Source of the DNA: Sulfurimonas sp.
Lineage (GTDB): Bacteria; Campylobacterota; Campylobacteria; Campylobacterales; Sulfurimonadaceae
DNA length: 64,000 bases
Assembly (NCBI RefSeq): GCF_029027405.1
Contig: NZ_CP093396.1
Coordinates: forward strand, 496,001 to 560,000
Direction of reading: 5' to 3'
The notes under the pieces were generated by a model. The model ran no database searches. It was not told where the DNA came from and saw nothing but the letters and a program-made list of their open reading frames with translations. A program made the position numbers and the translations under genes. Below, in pieces: positions 44,647-54,175 of this stretch (its first letter is position 1; each line of letters starts with the position of its first letter).

Positions 44647-45501
44647 CTAAAATAAATTTTTATTGATTAACTCTATAAGTTGAAGTGGGTCAACTTGTTC
44701 TCCCCCAACCCTTGCACTAAAATGCAAGTGAGGACCTGTAACTCTACCGCTAACACCTGAAAGACCTATTACTTGCCCTTTCTTTACGAAAGTACTTTTT
44801 TTAACGTTAAACTTACTCATATGGTAGTAGCAAGTATAGATGCCATGCCCATGGTCAATTATAATGCTTCCACCAGAATAAAATCTATCTTTTACTAAAA
44901 CAATTTTTCCAGAATTACTAGCAGTTATAGGAGTTCCTATCTTCGCTCTATAATCTGTTCCACTATGATAGCCATTTAAAGTGTCATTATAGATTCTAGT
45001 TTTTCCAAATGAGCTTGTTATTTTACTTTGCATCGGAGTTGTAAATTTTGAAGTGATGTAATTTTTATTTGTTGAGTGATTATAAATGTCCATAGCTTCT
45101 TTGTACTCCATTGCAACCTTTTTTTTATCTTTTTTATTTAAGATAACTTTAGATTTTTGGACTTTGATTTTTTCTTTTTTGTATTTCCCATCGATGACTT
45201 TAAAAAAAACAGTTTTAGTCTTTTTTTCCCCGCTCTCTTCATAAAAAATCTTAGCTTTTATATTTTTAGGTTTTTTATAATAATTAATAGGAATTAAAGC
45301 ATAAAATAGTTTCTCTTTAGACGGATGCTTATAGATGCGATACTTTTTTTTATCCAATTCAATTTTTATATATTTTGTATTTTTTTCTTTTTTAAACTTA
45401 ACTATCGTGGTTTTTCCATTAGCTATCGTAGAATCATATATATCAATATTAAATGAAAAAAGTGTAGATGCTAGGAATAAAAAAAGAAAAAAAAACTTCA
45501 T
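44647..45501 (-). CDS. M23 family metallopeptidase, exported
   Basis: Peptidoglycan endopeptidase-type protein of 284 residues. Signal peptide (about 1-16, FFLFLFLASTLFSF), a basic middle region (about 90-150) and a LytM domain with zinc ligands in YHSGTDYRA, a His in HGHGIYTCYYHMSKF and HLH in TGPHLHFSARVGG, so the active site is complete. In Campylobacterota such enzymes shape the helical or curved cell; that role here is inference. The gene overlaps smpB by one base. Confidence 0.9.
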   Translation of the reverse strand: MKFFFLFLFLASTLFSFNIDIYDSTIANGKTTIVKFKKEKNTKYIKIELDKKKYRIYKHPSKEKLFYALIPINYYKKPKNIKAKIFYEESGEKKTKTVFFKVIDGKYKKEKIKVQKSKVILNKKDKKKVAMEYKEAMDIYNHSTNKNYITSKFTTPMQSKITSSFGKTRIYNDTLNGYHSGTDYRAKIGTPITASNSGKIVLVKDRFYSGGSIIIDHGHGIYTCYYHMSKFNVKKSTFVKKGQVIGLSGVSGRVTGPHLHFSARVGGEQVDPLQLIELINKNLF

Positions 45502-45953
45502 TAATAATCCTTCATTGCCCTAGCTATATCTCGTTTCATATCTTTAGCTTTTAAGTCTTGTCTTTTATCATGAAGTTGCTTACCTTTTGCAATGGCAATT
45601 TGAAGTTTTACAAGATTTCTAGAATTAAAATATAGTCCAAGAGGAACTATTGTATAGCCATCTTTTTCAACTGCACTTTTCATCTTTTGTAACTGTTTTT
45701 TATGTAAGAGTAGTTTTCTACTGCCTCTTTCTTCGTGTGTGTAGTAGTGATGAGTTGTCTCAAGCCTTCCAATATGAGCATTAAACAAAAATGCTTCACC
45801 TTGAACAAAACGAATAAAACTATCTTTAAGATTTACTCTATTAGCACGAATGCCTTTTACTTCACTACCTTGTAAAACAAGACCTGCTTCAAATTTTTCT
45901 TCTAAAAAGTAGTCAAAGTAGGCTTTTTTATTTTTTGCTACTGTTTCACCCAT
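45501..45953 (-). CDS. smpB: SsrA-binding protein
   Basis: Binds tmRNA for rescue of stalled ribosomes. The 150 residues show the family motifs [29 protein letters not shown] (in parts), the [11 protein letters not shown] strand and the C-terminal basic tail with [21 protein letters not shown]. Length is normal. The tmRNA gene itself is not in the window. Confidence 0.96.
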   Translation of the reverse strand: MGETVAKNKKAYFDYFLEEKFEAGLVLQGSEVKGIRANRVNLKDSFIRFVQGEAFLFNAHIGRLETTHHYYTHEERGSRKLLLHKKQLQKMKSAVEKDGYTIVPLGLYFNSRNLVKLQIAIAKGKQLHDKRQDLKAKDMKRDIARAMKDY

Positions 45954-46001
45954 TTATTTTCACTTTGTTTTTGATTTTTATCTTTTATTGTAGCGTAATT
46001 T

Positions 46002-46772
46002 TTATCTGAGTAACTTAAAAAAGCTACTTCCACTTCCACTAAAAAAGCATCCATTCTTATAGTGATTTTTCAACTCTTTATATTCCTGTAATGCTGGTTT
46101 AAAAAGGTCATTTGCTTCATCAGGTTTCATGTTGTTTAAAACATACAATGAACTCATCTCTTTTAAATTCTGAATTTCTTTAGCATCTATGGGATTAAAA
46201 AAATGTTCTCTGTAACTAATGTATACCTTTGGTGTACTTATCTCAATATTTGGCGTAAAAATTTCAAAATCAAGTATCTCTTCTTTATACTCTTGAACAA
46301 TTTCACCAATGCCGCTCACATTAGCACTATCGTAGCCATATATGAAAAATGCAACATCTGCACCAACTTTTGAACCAATAGATGCTAACTCATTGAGACT
46401 CAATCCAAGGTGAAGAACTTCGTTGCACATATGAAGGAAAGTTGCAGCATCGCTACTTCCTCCACCTAAACCAGCAAAAGCAGGAATTTTTTTATCGATC
46501 TTAATCGCATAGGTTTGCATTAAGTTTTCTAAGGAGTCAGATTTTATATTATTCTTAAGCGCTTCATAGGCTTTATAGATGGTGTTTTGCTTAGTTGAAC
46601 AAGAAAAATCTCCAATTATTTCAAAACCATTAGTAGTCTTTTTTGTAAAAGAAAGTTCATCATAAAGAGAGTTTACTCTCATAAAGCGAGAGATTATTTC
46701 ATGAAAATTATCTCTTTTGCCAGTTATTTTTAAAAAAATATTTACTTTTGCATAGGCCTTATAAATTTTCAT
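46002..46772 (-). CDS. ispE: 4-diphosphocytidyl-2-C-methyl-D-erythritol kinase
   Basis: GHMP kinase of the non-mevalonate isoprenoid pathway. The 256 residues show KAYAKVNIFLKITGKRDNFHE at the N-terminus and the ATP motif PAFAGLGGGSSDAATFL (about 94-110), with the closing GCFFSGSGSSFFKL. Length is typical for Campylobacterota. csrA lies 8 bases upstream. Confidence 0.95.
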   Translation of the reverse strand: MKIYKAYAKVNIFLKITGKRDNFHEIISRFMRVNSLYDELSFTKKTTNGFEIIGDFSCSTKQNTIYKAYEALKNNIKSDSLENLMQTYAIKIDKKIPAFAGLGGGSSDAATFLHMCNEVLHLGLSLNELASIGSKVGADVAFFIYGYDSANVSGIGEIVQEYKEEILDFEIFTPNIEISTPKVYISYREHFFNPIDAKEIQNLKEMSSLYVLNNMKPDEANDLFKPALQEYKELKNHYKNGCFFSGSGSSFFKLLR

Positions 46773-46780
46773 ACTGGATT

Positions 46781-47011
46781 TTATTTTTTAATAATTTTGC
46801 TAAGTAGATTTAAATCATCTTGACTATGCTCTTTTGAAGCTGCTATATTTGAATCTTTAACATCTTCTAAAAGTTCATTTCGTACTATTGAAATATCTCT
46901 TGGAGCATCTATACCAAGTTTCACTACACCCTTGTCAATAGATATGATTTTTATTGATATATTATCACCGACTGTAATAGATTCATCTAACTTTCTAGCT
47001 AATACTAACAT
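46781..47011 (-). CDS. csrA: Carbon storage regulator CsrA
   Basis: RNA-binding dimer that blocks translation of target mRNAs. The 76 residues begin MLVLARKLDESITVGDNI and include VKLGIDAPRDISIVRNELL, the RNA-contact strands (Arg6 and Arg near 44). In Campylobacterota it controls flagellin synthesis with FliW. It overlaps truB by 7 bases. Confidence 0.96.
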   Translation of the reverse strand: MLVLARKLDESITVGDNISIKIISIDKGVVKLGIDAPRDISIVRNELLEDVKDSNIAASKEHSQDDLNLLSKIIKK

Positions 47012-47829
47012 ATACTTACCTTATTGAGTTCATATTTTACTATGTCTTTTTGTATGTTTATTATTGAAATATTATTGCCATTATCTAACCAATAATATCC
47101 ATCTTTTTTGATATCTAAGTCATCTAAAGCAAGAACTCTTCCATATTTTATATTATCATTATCGCCAATGTAAAAATTCTCATCAATATTAAGAGATTTT
47201 TTAATATCTAGTGCTTTTTCTTCTTCATAATTAAATTGTCCTTCATTAAGTCTTTCCAAGGCACTTAAACTTCCATTTTTAATACCTAGTCTTTTAGCAA
47301 TCATTAATCCAAGTGAGCGAATGTAAGTGCCTTCTGACACAGTTGCCTCAAAAGTTATAAAAGGGTGGCAATAATTTACAAGCTTCATTTCATAGATGTT
47401 AGAGTTGATTTTGTTAAGTGTAAATTCTTTACCAGCTCTAGCTAAGTCGTAAGCTCTTTTGCCATCTATTCGTTTCGCACTAAAAATTGGAGGTTCGTAC
47501 TCTAACTTTCCTTCTAATGATTTTAGAGCTTGTTGGACATCTTCGTAGTTAAGTTCTTTTAAAATATCAACATTTTCTATCATTTCAGTATCTAGTGAGT
47601 CGCTTTTTGCTCCTAGCCATAGCGTAGCTCTATATTTTTTTGGTGCTTTATTTAAAAATCTAAAAAGTTTTGTATGTGAGCCAAATCCAACAATTAAAAC
47701 TCCTTTTGCAAAAGGGTCAAGTGTGCCTGTAAATCCTGCTTTTTTTATTTTGTATTTTCTTTTTAAATGAGATAAAAAAAAATTAGAACTTATCCATGTT
47801 GGTTTATAAGCAACAAAGAGTCGATTCAT
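47005..47829 (-). CDS. truB: tRNA pseudouridine(55) synthase
   Basis: Makes pseudouridine 55 in the T loop of tRNAs. The 274 residues show the N-terminal KPTWISSN and the catalytic Asp in TGTLDPFAKGVLIV (about 35-48), YRATLWLGAKSDSLD, VSEGTYIRSLG and a short C-terminal domain. It overlaps the helicase gene by 4 bases and csrA by 7. Confidence 0.95.
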   Translation of the reverse strand: MNRLFVAYKPTWISSNFFLSHLKRKYKIKKAGFTGTLDPFAKGVLIVGFGSHTKLFRFLNKAPKKYRATLWLGAKSDSLDTEMIENVDILKELNYEDVQQALKSLEGKLEYEPPIFSAKRIDGKRAYDLARAGKEFTLNKINSNIYEMKLVNYCHPFITFEATVSEGTYIRSLGLMIAKRLGIKNGSLSALERLNEGQFNYEEEKALDIKKSLNIDENFYIGDNDNIKYGRVLALDDLDIKKDGYYWLDNGNNISIINIQKDIVKYELNKVSIC

Positions 47830-49874
47830 AGTCGCTCAACAAAAGAGGCTAATATATCTCGTTTTGTACCTGCAAAGTTTATGTTTAGTTTAAACTCTCT
47901 TCCGCTTTTACTAATACCAACAACTCTCCCTGTACCAAAAATTTTATGACGAATTAAATCACCTTTTTTAAAGGCTGTATTTTTTTCAACTTTTAAAGAA
48001 CCTTCACAAAGACCAGCTTCATTAAAAAATCTACTTTTTTCTAAGTTACTTCTTCTGCCTTTGTAAAATCTACTAGATGCATGAGAAAGAGTTAGAGTAG
48101 TTTTTGCTCTAGTAAAAGAAACATAACCCAAGCGTCTCTCTTCTTCTAAGTCGCTACCATCTCCTACAAGAGGCAAAAAACCTTCCTCAAGTCCTATAAT
48201 AAAAATATGCTCAAACTCTAAACCTTTTGAAGCATGAATACTCATCATATAAATACTCTCTCCTTCAACTTGGTCTTGTTCACTTTGAAGTGTTAACTCA
48301 TTTAAAAATTCATCAAGACCAGATGCTGGAGATTTTTTTACAAAATCACGAAATAGACCATAAAACTCATCCATATTTAAAATTCTATCTGCTTCATCAG
48401 CCATTCCTGCATAGATGTCTTTTAGATGAAATGTTTCTTCTAAAGTATCTATAAAACTGTAAGTTGACTCTACTGCAACCTTTGAAACTTTTTGAATATT
48501 TCTGATGAATGTTTTTAGTGTCTTTGCATTTTTCTTTCTTACAAGAGTTTCTAAATCAGCAACAGAAGTTTTTTTAATATATTCATATATAGAACTACCA
48601 TTTGCATGTGCCGCCAATTCTATTTTTTCTATACTTGCTTTTCCTAAGCCTCTTTTTGGTTTATTTACAATTCTTTTAAATGAAAAATCATCATGAAAGT
48701 TGGTTATAACTCTTATGTAACTGATAAGGTCTTTAATCTCTGCTCTATCATAAAATCTTAGCCCTCCAACAAGTTTATAAGAGATTCCAGAACGATTTAA
48801 ACCATCTTCAATAGAACGACTTAAAACATTTACTCTGTATAAGATTGCTATATCATTCGCTCCAATCCCAGAATCAAGAAGTTTTTTAATTTTAGCTGCA
48901 ATTTTTCTAGATTCTTCGTTTTCATCATGAGAGTTTAAAACAGTTATATCCTCTCCAGAACCACAAGTAGGAATAAGTTTCTTTCCTAAACGAGAGCGAT
49001 TATGTTCTATGAGAGAATTTGCAACTTTTAAGATAGGTTCGCGAGAACGATAATTTTTTTCTAGTTTAAAAATAGTTGTTCCAGGAAAATCTTGGTCAAA
49101 TTCCATAATATTTCGTATATGTGCACCGCGCCAACCGTAGATGCTTTGGTCATCATCTCCAACAACACAAAGATTATTATGAGAACAGCATAGTTTTTGT
49201 AAAAGTTTTAATTGTAACTCATTTGTATCTTGATACTCGTCTATCATTATGTAACGATATTTTTGAGATGTAGCTTTTGCTAAGTCAGGATTTTCATTTA
49301 AAAGCCTGTATGTAAGTGCAATTAAGTCATCAAAATCTACTAAATTATTTTCTAGTAAATACTCTTCATATTTTTCGTAAATTTTTGCTATTTGTTGGTA
49401 ATTGTAAAGTTCTGCTTGTTTATAAGCATCATCTGGCGTTAAAAGAGAATTTTTGTATCTTGAAATTTCACTTGCAATAAGTGGAGTTGGCATCTCAGAG
49501 TTTATTTTTTTTATAATACGCTTTTTATCATCAGTATCAATAACAACAAAGTTATTTTCTCTTTTTAAAAGATGAATGTTAAACTTTAAAAATAGAAGTC
49601 CAAACTTATGGAAGGTACAAAGAAGAGGAGGGTAAGAAACATTACTAATCATAGATAAAGATCTATCTCGCATCTCTTTGGCAGCTTTATTTGTAAAGGT
49701 AAGAGTTAGTGTATTAGATGCAGGAATGCCAAGTATTTCAATAAGATAAGCCAAACGAGAAACAATGGTTGTGGTTTTCCCACTACCAGCTCCAGCTAAG
49801 ATTAAAACAGGACCCTCAGAGTGTTTTACGGCATTAGTCTGAGATTCGTTAAGTTTATTAAATATTTTTTCCAT
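47826..49874 (-). CDS. UvrD/PcrA-type superfamily 1 DNA helicase
   Basis: 3'-5' helicase for repair or replication, 682 residues. Visible motifs: Walker A GAGSGKTTT (about 30-38), TFTNKAAKEM, DEYQDTN, QSIYGWRGA, ILYRVNVLSRSIE, MSIHASKGLEFEHIFIIGLEEG and SFTRAKTTLTL. The C-terminal segment FKKGDLIRHKIFGTGRVVGI is the UvrD Tudor-like module. It could be UvrD, PcrA or Rep; the Tudor-like tail favours UvrD/PcrA. It is the first gene of the minus-strand block, divergent from the LysR gene. Confidence 0.93.
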   Translation of the reverse strand: MEKIFNKLNESQTNAVKHSEGPVLILAGAGSGKTTTIVSRLAYLIEILGIPASNTLTLTFTNKAAKEMRDRSLSMISNVSYPPLLCTFHKFGLLFLKFNIHLLKRENNFVVIDTDDKKRIIKKINSEMPTPLIASEISRYKNSLLTPDDAYKQAELYNYQQIAKIYEKYEEYLLENNLVDFDDLIALTYRLLNENPDLAKATSQKYRYIMIDEYQDTNELQLKLLQKLCCSHNNLCVVGDDDQSIYGWRGAHIRNIMEFDQDFPGTTIFKLEKNYRSREPILKVANSLIEHNRSRLGKKLIPTCGSGEDITVLNSHDENEESRKIAAKIKKLLDSGIGANDIAILYRVNVLSRSIEDGLNRSGISYKLVGGLRFYDRAEIKDLISYIRVITNFHDDFSFKRIVNKPKRGLGKASIEKIELAAHANGSSIYEYIKKTSVADLETLVRKKNAKTLKTFIRNIQKVSKVAVESTYSFIDTLEETFHLKDIYAGMADEADRILNMDEFYGLFRDFVKKSPASGLDEFLNELTLQSEQDQVEGESIYMMSIHASKGLEFEHIFIIGLEEGFLPLVGDGSDLEEERRLGYVSFTRAKTTLTLSHASSRFYKGRRSNLEKSRFFNEAGLCEGSLKVEKNTAFKKGDLIRHKIFGTGRVVGISKSGREFKLNINFAGTKRDILASFVERL

Positions 49875-50003
49875 TTATTTGCCAACTATTGTATTATTTA
49901 TTTACTCATTATAGCTAAATTGTTATCAATTATTACAATACTATTGCATTAATTATAATTTTGAGTTATAATTTTTATATTATATTAACTTATAGGAATT
50001 ATT

Positions 50004-50906
50004 ATGTTAAAAGATTTTGCAAAATTACAAACCTTTTTAATGGTTATTAAAGAGAAAAGTTTTTCAAAAGCATCTGCAAAGTTAGGTATTTCTCAGCCAG
50101 CAGTTACTCAGCAAATAAAATTTATAGAAGATTATCTTGATACAAAAATTGTTGAAAGAAAAAAGAATGGTATCTTGCTTACTAAAGAAGGTGAAGATTT
50201 ATATAGAATTGCTGTAAAACTTGAAAAAGCAATATCAGGTAGTGAAAAAGAGCTTTTAAAGATAATAAATAAAGAATTTACTTTTATTATGGGAAGCTCA
50301 AATGCTATAGGAAACTATATCCTTCCAAGCTATTTAAGTGAGATTAAAAAACGAATAGACAATGAGGTTTATATTCAAATAGGTTTATCAGAAGATGTTA
50401 TAGAACAGCTAATAGATAAAAAAATTGATGTAGCTTTGATAGAATCTCCCGTTTTTAAAGATGGTATCATTTTTAGAGAATGGGTTGAAGATGAGTTAGT
50501 TATTTTCTCAAATCAACCACTAAAAAAACAGCTAGTAGCTGATGATTTACTTAATTTTGATTGGATTTGTCGTAATGAAGAATCACATACAAGAAAATTA
50601 ACAGCTGAAGTTTTTGAAGAGATAGGTGTTCAATGTGCAAACTTTAGTGTTCTTGCAGTTTTAGCTTCTCCTACTGCTATTAAAGAATCTATTTTACATG
50701 CAGATAAGAACTCAAAAAGACCTTTAGTTTCTGTAATGTCACGCCATGTTATTCAGAGTGAGTTAAACGATGGTAAATTGTATGAAGCTAGAATTAAAAA
50801 CTTTAAATTACAAAGACATTTTTATATAGCATATCTTAAAGAGAGAAAACATGATGCATTTGTTGATAATGTAGTGAATTATATGCTCTCTCTAAGTAAG
50901 GTTTAA
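50004..50906 (+). CDS. LysR-family transcriptional regulator
   Basis: Regulator of 300 residues: winged helix (FLMVIKEKSFSKASAKLGISQPAVTQQIKFIEDYL, about 11-45, in the LysR pattern) and an effector domain of the type-2 periplasmic-binding fold, with GSSNAIGNYILPSYL and DVALIESPVFKDG. The divergent gap 49875-50003 is rich in ATTAT/ATAAT and holds a TATAAT near 49967. Neither neighbour is an obvious target, so the regulated pathway is unknown. Confidence 0.9.
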   Translation: MLKDFAKLQTFLMVIKEKSFSKASAKLGISQPAVTQQIKFIEDYLDTKIVERKKNGILLTKEGEDLYRIAVKLEKAISGSEKELLKIINKEFTFIMGSSNAIGNYILPSYLSEIKKRIDNEVYIQIGLSEDVIEQLIDKKIDVALIESPVFKDGIIFREWVEDELVIFSNQPLKKQLVADDLLNFDWICRNEESHTRKLTAEVFEEIGVQCANFSVLAVLASPTAIKESILHADKNSKRPLVSVMSRHVIQSELNDGKLYEARIKNFKLQRHFYIAYLKERKHDAFVDNVVNYMLSLSKV

Positions 50907-50911
50907 AATCT

Positions 50912-51370
50912 TTATTCTTTAATAAATTTTGAATTTTCTGGGTTTGATAAAAAAGAAGTCATAGAATTCTCAACACCTTTAGGACTAGAGTCTGCTTTAG
51001 GCTCAGTTTGAAGCTTATGAGTAGCTAGATTTATTAGTAAAGGTGTTTCATCAACGATAATTTGTAAAACGCTTAAAAGAGGAACGCTGACAACACTTCC
51101 AAAATTATCTGTTCCGAAACCAGCTTCAAATACTAAATGACTATCTTGAATATGAGCGCTTTCAAAAGTATATCCTGCTAAAAAAAACAGAGTTAAAGGT
51201 CTAAACTCATTTGCTATATCTTGAGGTAGTTTTGGTTCAAAATAAATATCTTCTATATTACAAAGAATTCCAAAATTTTGCTCTTTTTGAAAAAAATGAA
51301 TTACTAGTTCTTGTATATGCTTTTGCATTAATTTTGAAAAATCAATATCGTCTATGGCATTGTCTAACAA
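50912..51370 (-). CDS. Unknown protein, SspB-like
   Basis: Protein of 152 residues without firm family. The segment LTLFFLAGYTFESAH, HLVFEAGFGTDNFGSVVSVPLLSVLQIIVDETPLLI resembles the core of the ClpX adaptor SspB (FxARFGG, VPxxAVxAI) in spacing and hydrophobicity, and the last 25 residues are a flexible charged tail, as in SspB. This similarity is only by eye. It overlaps the upstream aminotransferase gene by 7 bases. Confidence 0.55.
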   Translation of the reverse strand: MLDNAIDDIDFSKLMQKHIQELVIHFFQKEQNFGILCNIEDIYFEPKLPQDIANEFRPLTLFFLAGYTFESAHIQDSHLVFEAGFGTDNFGSVVSVPLLSVLQIIVDETPLLINLATHKLQTEPKADSSPKGVENSMTSFLSNPENSKFIKE

Positions 51371-51954
51371 ATAATATCCTTTAAATTATATTTTTGTATT
51401 ATATCAAAATCTATCATAGCATTTAGCAACGCTATTTTGCTATATTGTTTTAAATCATCAACTCTTATATTTGTTTCTTTAAGTTTGCCTTCATCTAAAA
51501 GTCGTTGTCTAGTTGTTCCATTTAAAAGAGGTTTTGATGGTGTGAACCATAAGCCATCTTTTAAAAAAGCAACATTTGCAATTGTTGTATCGCTGATTAG
51601 TTTGTTCTTTACAATTAGTATATCATCAGAATTTTGTCTTAAATTAAAAAGATAATTGAGCTTTTCTCTAGATGCTGATTTTTGAAAATATTCTATATTA
51701 TCATAATATACTAATTTTAAAGATTTTATCTCTCTTTTTTTGTAAAGTAAATAAGAAACCTCAAGAATATTTTCATTATAAACAACGCGACATTTATATA
51801 TACCACTTAATGGAGGCTTTAAGTAACAATCTAGATTATGAAAGACATAGATGCCAAATGATTTTAAAACACTTTCATATCTTTTTTGATGATAGTCTAG
51901 ATGCAATAATCTTCCATCAACTGATTTTATAGTTTCAAAAAAAGTGTTTTTAAT
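51364..51954 (-). CDS. Class IV aminotransferase (PabC-like), ATT start proposed
   Basis: PLP enzyme of the aminodeoxychorismate lyase / branched-chain aminotransferase fold type IV, about 196 residues, shorter than E. coli PabC (269). Motifs: FETIKSVDGRLLHLDYHQKR at the N-terminus, the candidate PLP lysine in ASREKLNYL, ISDTTIANVAF and PLLNGTTRQRLL. The conserved FETIK segment lies upstream of the only standard start (TTG 51906). In that frame no ATG, GTG or TTG exists between the stop further upstream and 51906, but ATT at 51954-51952 has AAGGA 7-8 bases ahead and restores the whole N-terminus. The product probably serves folate synthesis. Confidence 0.7.
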   Translation of the reverse strand: MKNTFFETIKSVDGRLLHLDYHQKRYESVLKSFGIYVFHNLDCYLKPPLSGIYKCRVVYNENILEVSYLLYKKREIKSLKLVYYDNIEYFQKSASREKLNYLFNLRQNSDDILIVKNKLISDTTIANVAFLKDGLWFTPSKPLLNGTTRQRLLDEGKLKETNIRVDDLKQYSKIALLNAMIDFDIIQKYNLKDIIC

Positions 51955-52021
51955 GGGATTTTCCTTGTTTAAAGTTATACTTTATATTTTTTATTGTATC
52001 GTATTTTTTCAAAGGAAAATT

Positions 52022-52279
52022 ATGTCAGTATATATAAGTGATGGGAAAAAACTCATAGATATTGAGTATGATGATATACCAACAATAAATGATATGGTTG
52101 ATGGCATGAGAGTTCTATCCACTGATAAAAGAGCCGAAGATGAAAATGCTTTATTTATGCTCGAATCAAATGGAAATATTTGCTGCTATATTTTAGATGA
52201 AATTTTTATAATCGGAAAAGTAGATGGCTTTGAAAATTTAGTAGATGCTATCAAAGCTTGGAATAATAACGAGATATAG
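52022..52279 (+). CDS. Small acidic hypothetical protein
   Basis: Protein of 85 residues from ATG 52022, chosen because AAAGGA lies 6 bases upstream; the longer frame from 51944 overlaps the divergent aminotransferase gene and adds a non-conserved hydrophobic stretch. Pattern: ISDGKKLIDIEYDDIPTINDM, then DENALFMLESNGNICCYILDEI, suggesting a small beta-rich fold. No family recognised. Confidence 0.65.
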   Translation: MSVYISDGKKLIDIEYDDIPTINDMVDGMRVLSTDKRAEDENALFMLESNGNICCYILDEIFIIGKVDGFENLVDAIKAWNNNEI

Positions 52280-52303
52280 CTTTACATTTAAAAAATACTT
52301 AGT

Positions 52304-52309
52304 TATAAT
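52304..52309 (+). promoter_or_regulatory. -10 box of the rpsP operon
   Basis: Perfect TATAAT about 145 bases before rpsP. The leader contains a small hairpin CGCCAATAGGCG (about 52366), which might take part in ribosomal-protein feedback control. Confidence 0.5.
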
Positions 52310-52455
52310 TCCACCATCGTTTTGGCTCTCAAAATAATCCCTCTGTGATTGTGAGCTGTATATAACGCCAATAGGCGGTAAGAGGCACAATAAAACTACT
52401 TTATATTTTATTCTGCAAACATACCCCAAAAATTTATTGAAACCAAGGAAAACAA

Positions 52456-52677
52456 ATGACAGTAATTAGACTTACTCGTATGGGAAGAAAAAAACAACCA
52501 TTTTATCGTATCGCGGTAACAGATAGCCGTAAGCGTAGAGATGGTGGTTGGATTGAACTTATTGGACATTATAATCCCATGACAAAAGTAATAGTTGTAG
52601 ACAATGAAAGAGTTGACTACTGGTTAAGCGTTGGTGCTCAAATGAGTAGCAGAGTTAAAAAGATAACTGGTCGTTAA
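52456..52677 (+). CDS. rpsP: 30S ribosomal protein S16
   Basis: Ribosomal protein of 73 residues with the family start [19 protein letters not shown] and [25 protein letters not shown] precedes the ATG. First gene of the rpsP-KH-rimM-trmD-rplS operon. Confidence 0.97.
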   Translation: MTVIRLTRMGRKKQPFYRIAVTDSRKRRDGGWIELIGHYNPMTKVIVVDNERVDYWLSVGAQMSSRVKKITGR

Positions 52678-52916
52678 TGATGATTAGTGAATTTATCGCA
52701 CAGTTTGCAAAACTTATAGCAACTTATCCAGATGATATAAAAGTGCAAATAAAACAAAGCGATGAAGTAACTGAAATAATCCTTTATGCTAATCAAGCCG
52801 ATGTTGGTAAACTGATTGGCAAAGAGGGCAAAATGATTGGTGCGATTAAAACTGTCATATCTGGTTGTAAAGCTAAAGATGGCGTAAGTTATAGAATAAA
52901 TGTCGAGCCAAACTAA
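52677..52916 (+). CDS. KH-domain RNA-binding protein (KhpA-like)
   Basis: Protein of 79 residues with one KH domain: LYANQADVGKLIGKEGKMIGAIKTVI carries the GxxG loop (GKEG). Usually found between rpsP and rimM in this operon. The ATG overlaps the rpsP stop; a second ATG at 52680 is also possible. Confidence 0.93.
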   Translation: MMISEFIAQFAKLIATYPDDIKVQIKQSDEVTEIILYANQADVGKLIGKEGKMIGAIKTVISGCKAKDGVSYRINVEPN

Positions 52917-53442
52917 AGAACCAAAACTTCATATTGCAACTATCGGCAAAACTGTCGGTATAAAAGGCGATATGAAGTTTCATATTAAATGTGATTTCCC
53001 CGAACAATTTCAAAATAATTCCACTTTTTCAACAAACAAAAATAACACAATCACTTTAAGTGAGGTAAATCATGACAAAGGTCATGTTAAAATTGCAGGC
53101 GTATGTAATGTTGAAGATGCTAAAAAGTTTGTAAATCTAAAACTTTACACAACAAGAGAAGAAACAAGAAAAAACTGCCACTTAGATGAAGGAGAATTTT
53201 TCTGGTTTGATATTGAAGATTGTGAAATATATGAAGATGGTCAGCTTTTGGGAAAGGTTGATGATGTTGATCGTATCTCTATAACAAATTATTTGAATAT
53301 TTTGACAGATAAAAATTTTGTTAAATTAGGATTACCAAAGAAATTTTTAATTCCTTTTCACAAGCCATTTGTAGTAGATACAGATATAGCCAAAAAAATT
53401 ATAACAACCCAAGGTGCATTGGACATTTTAGAAGCTTCATAA
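52900..53442 (+). CDS. rimM: Ribosome maturation factor RimM
   Basis: Binds S19 in the 30S head during assembly. The 180 residues show the N-terminal IATIGKTVGIKGDMKFHI strand and the PRC-barrel part with EFFWFDIEDCEIYEDGQLLGKVDDV and KKFLIPFHKPFVVDTD. The start ATG 52900 lies inside the end of the KH gene (17-base overlap), so translation is coupled. Confidence 0.93.
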   Translation: MSSQTKEPKLHIATIGKTVGIKGDMKFHIKCDFPEQFQNNSTFSTNKNNTITLSEVNHDKGHVKIAGVCNVEDAKKFVNLKLYTTREETRKNCHLDEGEFFWFDIEDCEIYEDGQLLGKVDDVDRISITNYLNILTDKNFVKLGLPKKFLIPFHKPFVVDTDIAKKIITTQGALDILEAS

Positions 53443-54137
53443 TGAAATTTACTTTTGTTACTTTGTTTAAAAATCTTGTAGATGGATATTTTTCAGATTC
53501 CATATTAAGTAGAGCAATAGAGAAAGATATCTTAACAATCGAGTATATAAATCCACGAGATTATAGCAATAATAAGCACTGCAAAGTTGATGATACAGCA
53601 GTTGGTGGTGGGGCAGGTATGGTTATGAATCCACAACCTCTTTATGATTGTTTGGATGACTTGAAGAAACAAGACGAAAATGTTCATATAATATTTTTAA
53701 CGCCAGTAGCGAAATCTTTTACTCAAAATGATGCAAAAAGATTAGCAAAAAAATCCCATATAGCTTTTGTGAGTGGAAGGTATGAAGGGATCGATGAAAG
53801 GGTTGTTGAAGAATATAGTGATGAGGTGTTTTCTATAGGAGATTACATCTTAACAGGAGGAGAACTTCCTTCTTTAGTTATGTGTGATGCAATATCTAGA
53901 AATGTAAATGAAGTTTTAGGAAATAGTGATTCTTTAAGCATTGAAAGTTTTGAAAGTGAGCTATTAGAGGCACCATCTTTCTCTAAACCACAAAAATATA
54001 GAAATAATAGTGTTCCTAAAGAATATTTAAAGGGAAATCATAGTAAAATCCGCTCACTAAAATTAGCTCTGTCTGAGTGTAAGACAAAATTTTTCAGACC
54101 AGACCAGCTAATAAAGCATAAAAATCAGTCGTACTAG
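53442..54137 (+). CDS. trmD: tRNA (guanine-N1)-methyltransferase
   Basis: Methylates G37 next to the anticodon, preventing frameshifts. The 231 residues show the trefoil-knot fold: AVGGGAGMVMNPQPLYDCL, IIFLTPVAKSFTQ, FVSGRYEGIDERVVE and the AdoMet loop SIGDYILTGGELPSLV. The start overlaps rimM by one base. Length is normal. Confidence 0.96.
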   Translation: MKFTFVTLFKNLVDGYFSDSILSRAIEKDILTIEYINPRDYSNNKHCKVDDTAVGGGAGMVMNPQPLYDCLDDLKKQDENVHIIFLTPVAKSFTQNDAKRLAKKSHIAFVSGRYEGIDERVVEEYSDEVFSIGDYILTGGELPSLVMCDAISRNVNEVLGNSDSLSIESFESELLEAPSFSKPQKYRNNSVPKEYLKGNHSKIRSLKLALSECKTKFFRPDQLIKHKNQSY

Positions 54138-54175
54138 TACGATTTGTTAGCGTAAATGAATTAAGGAATTAGCTT

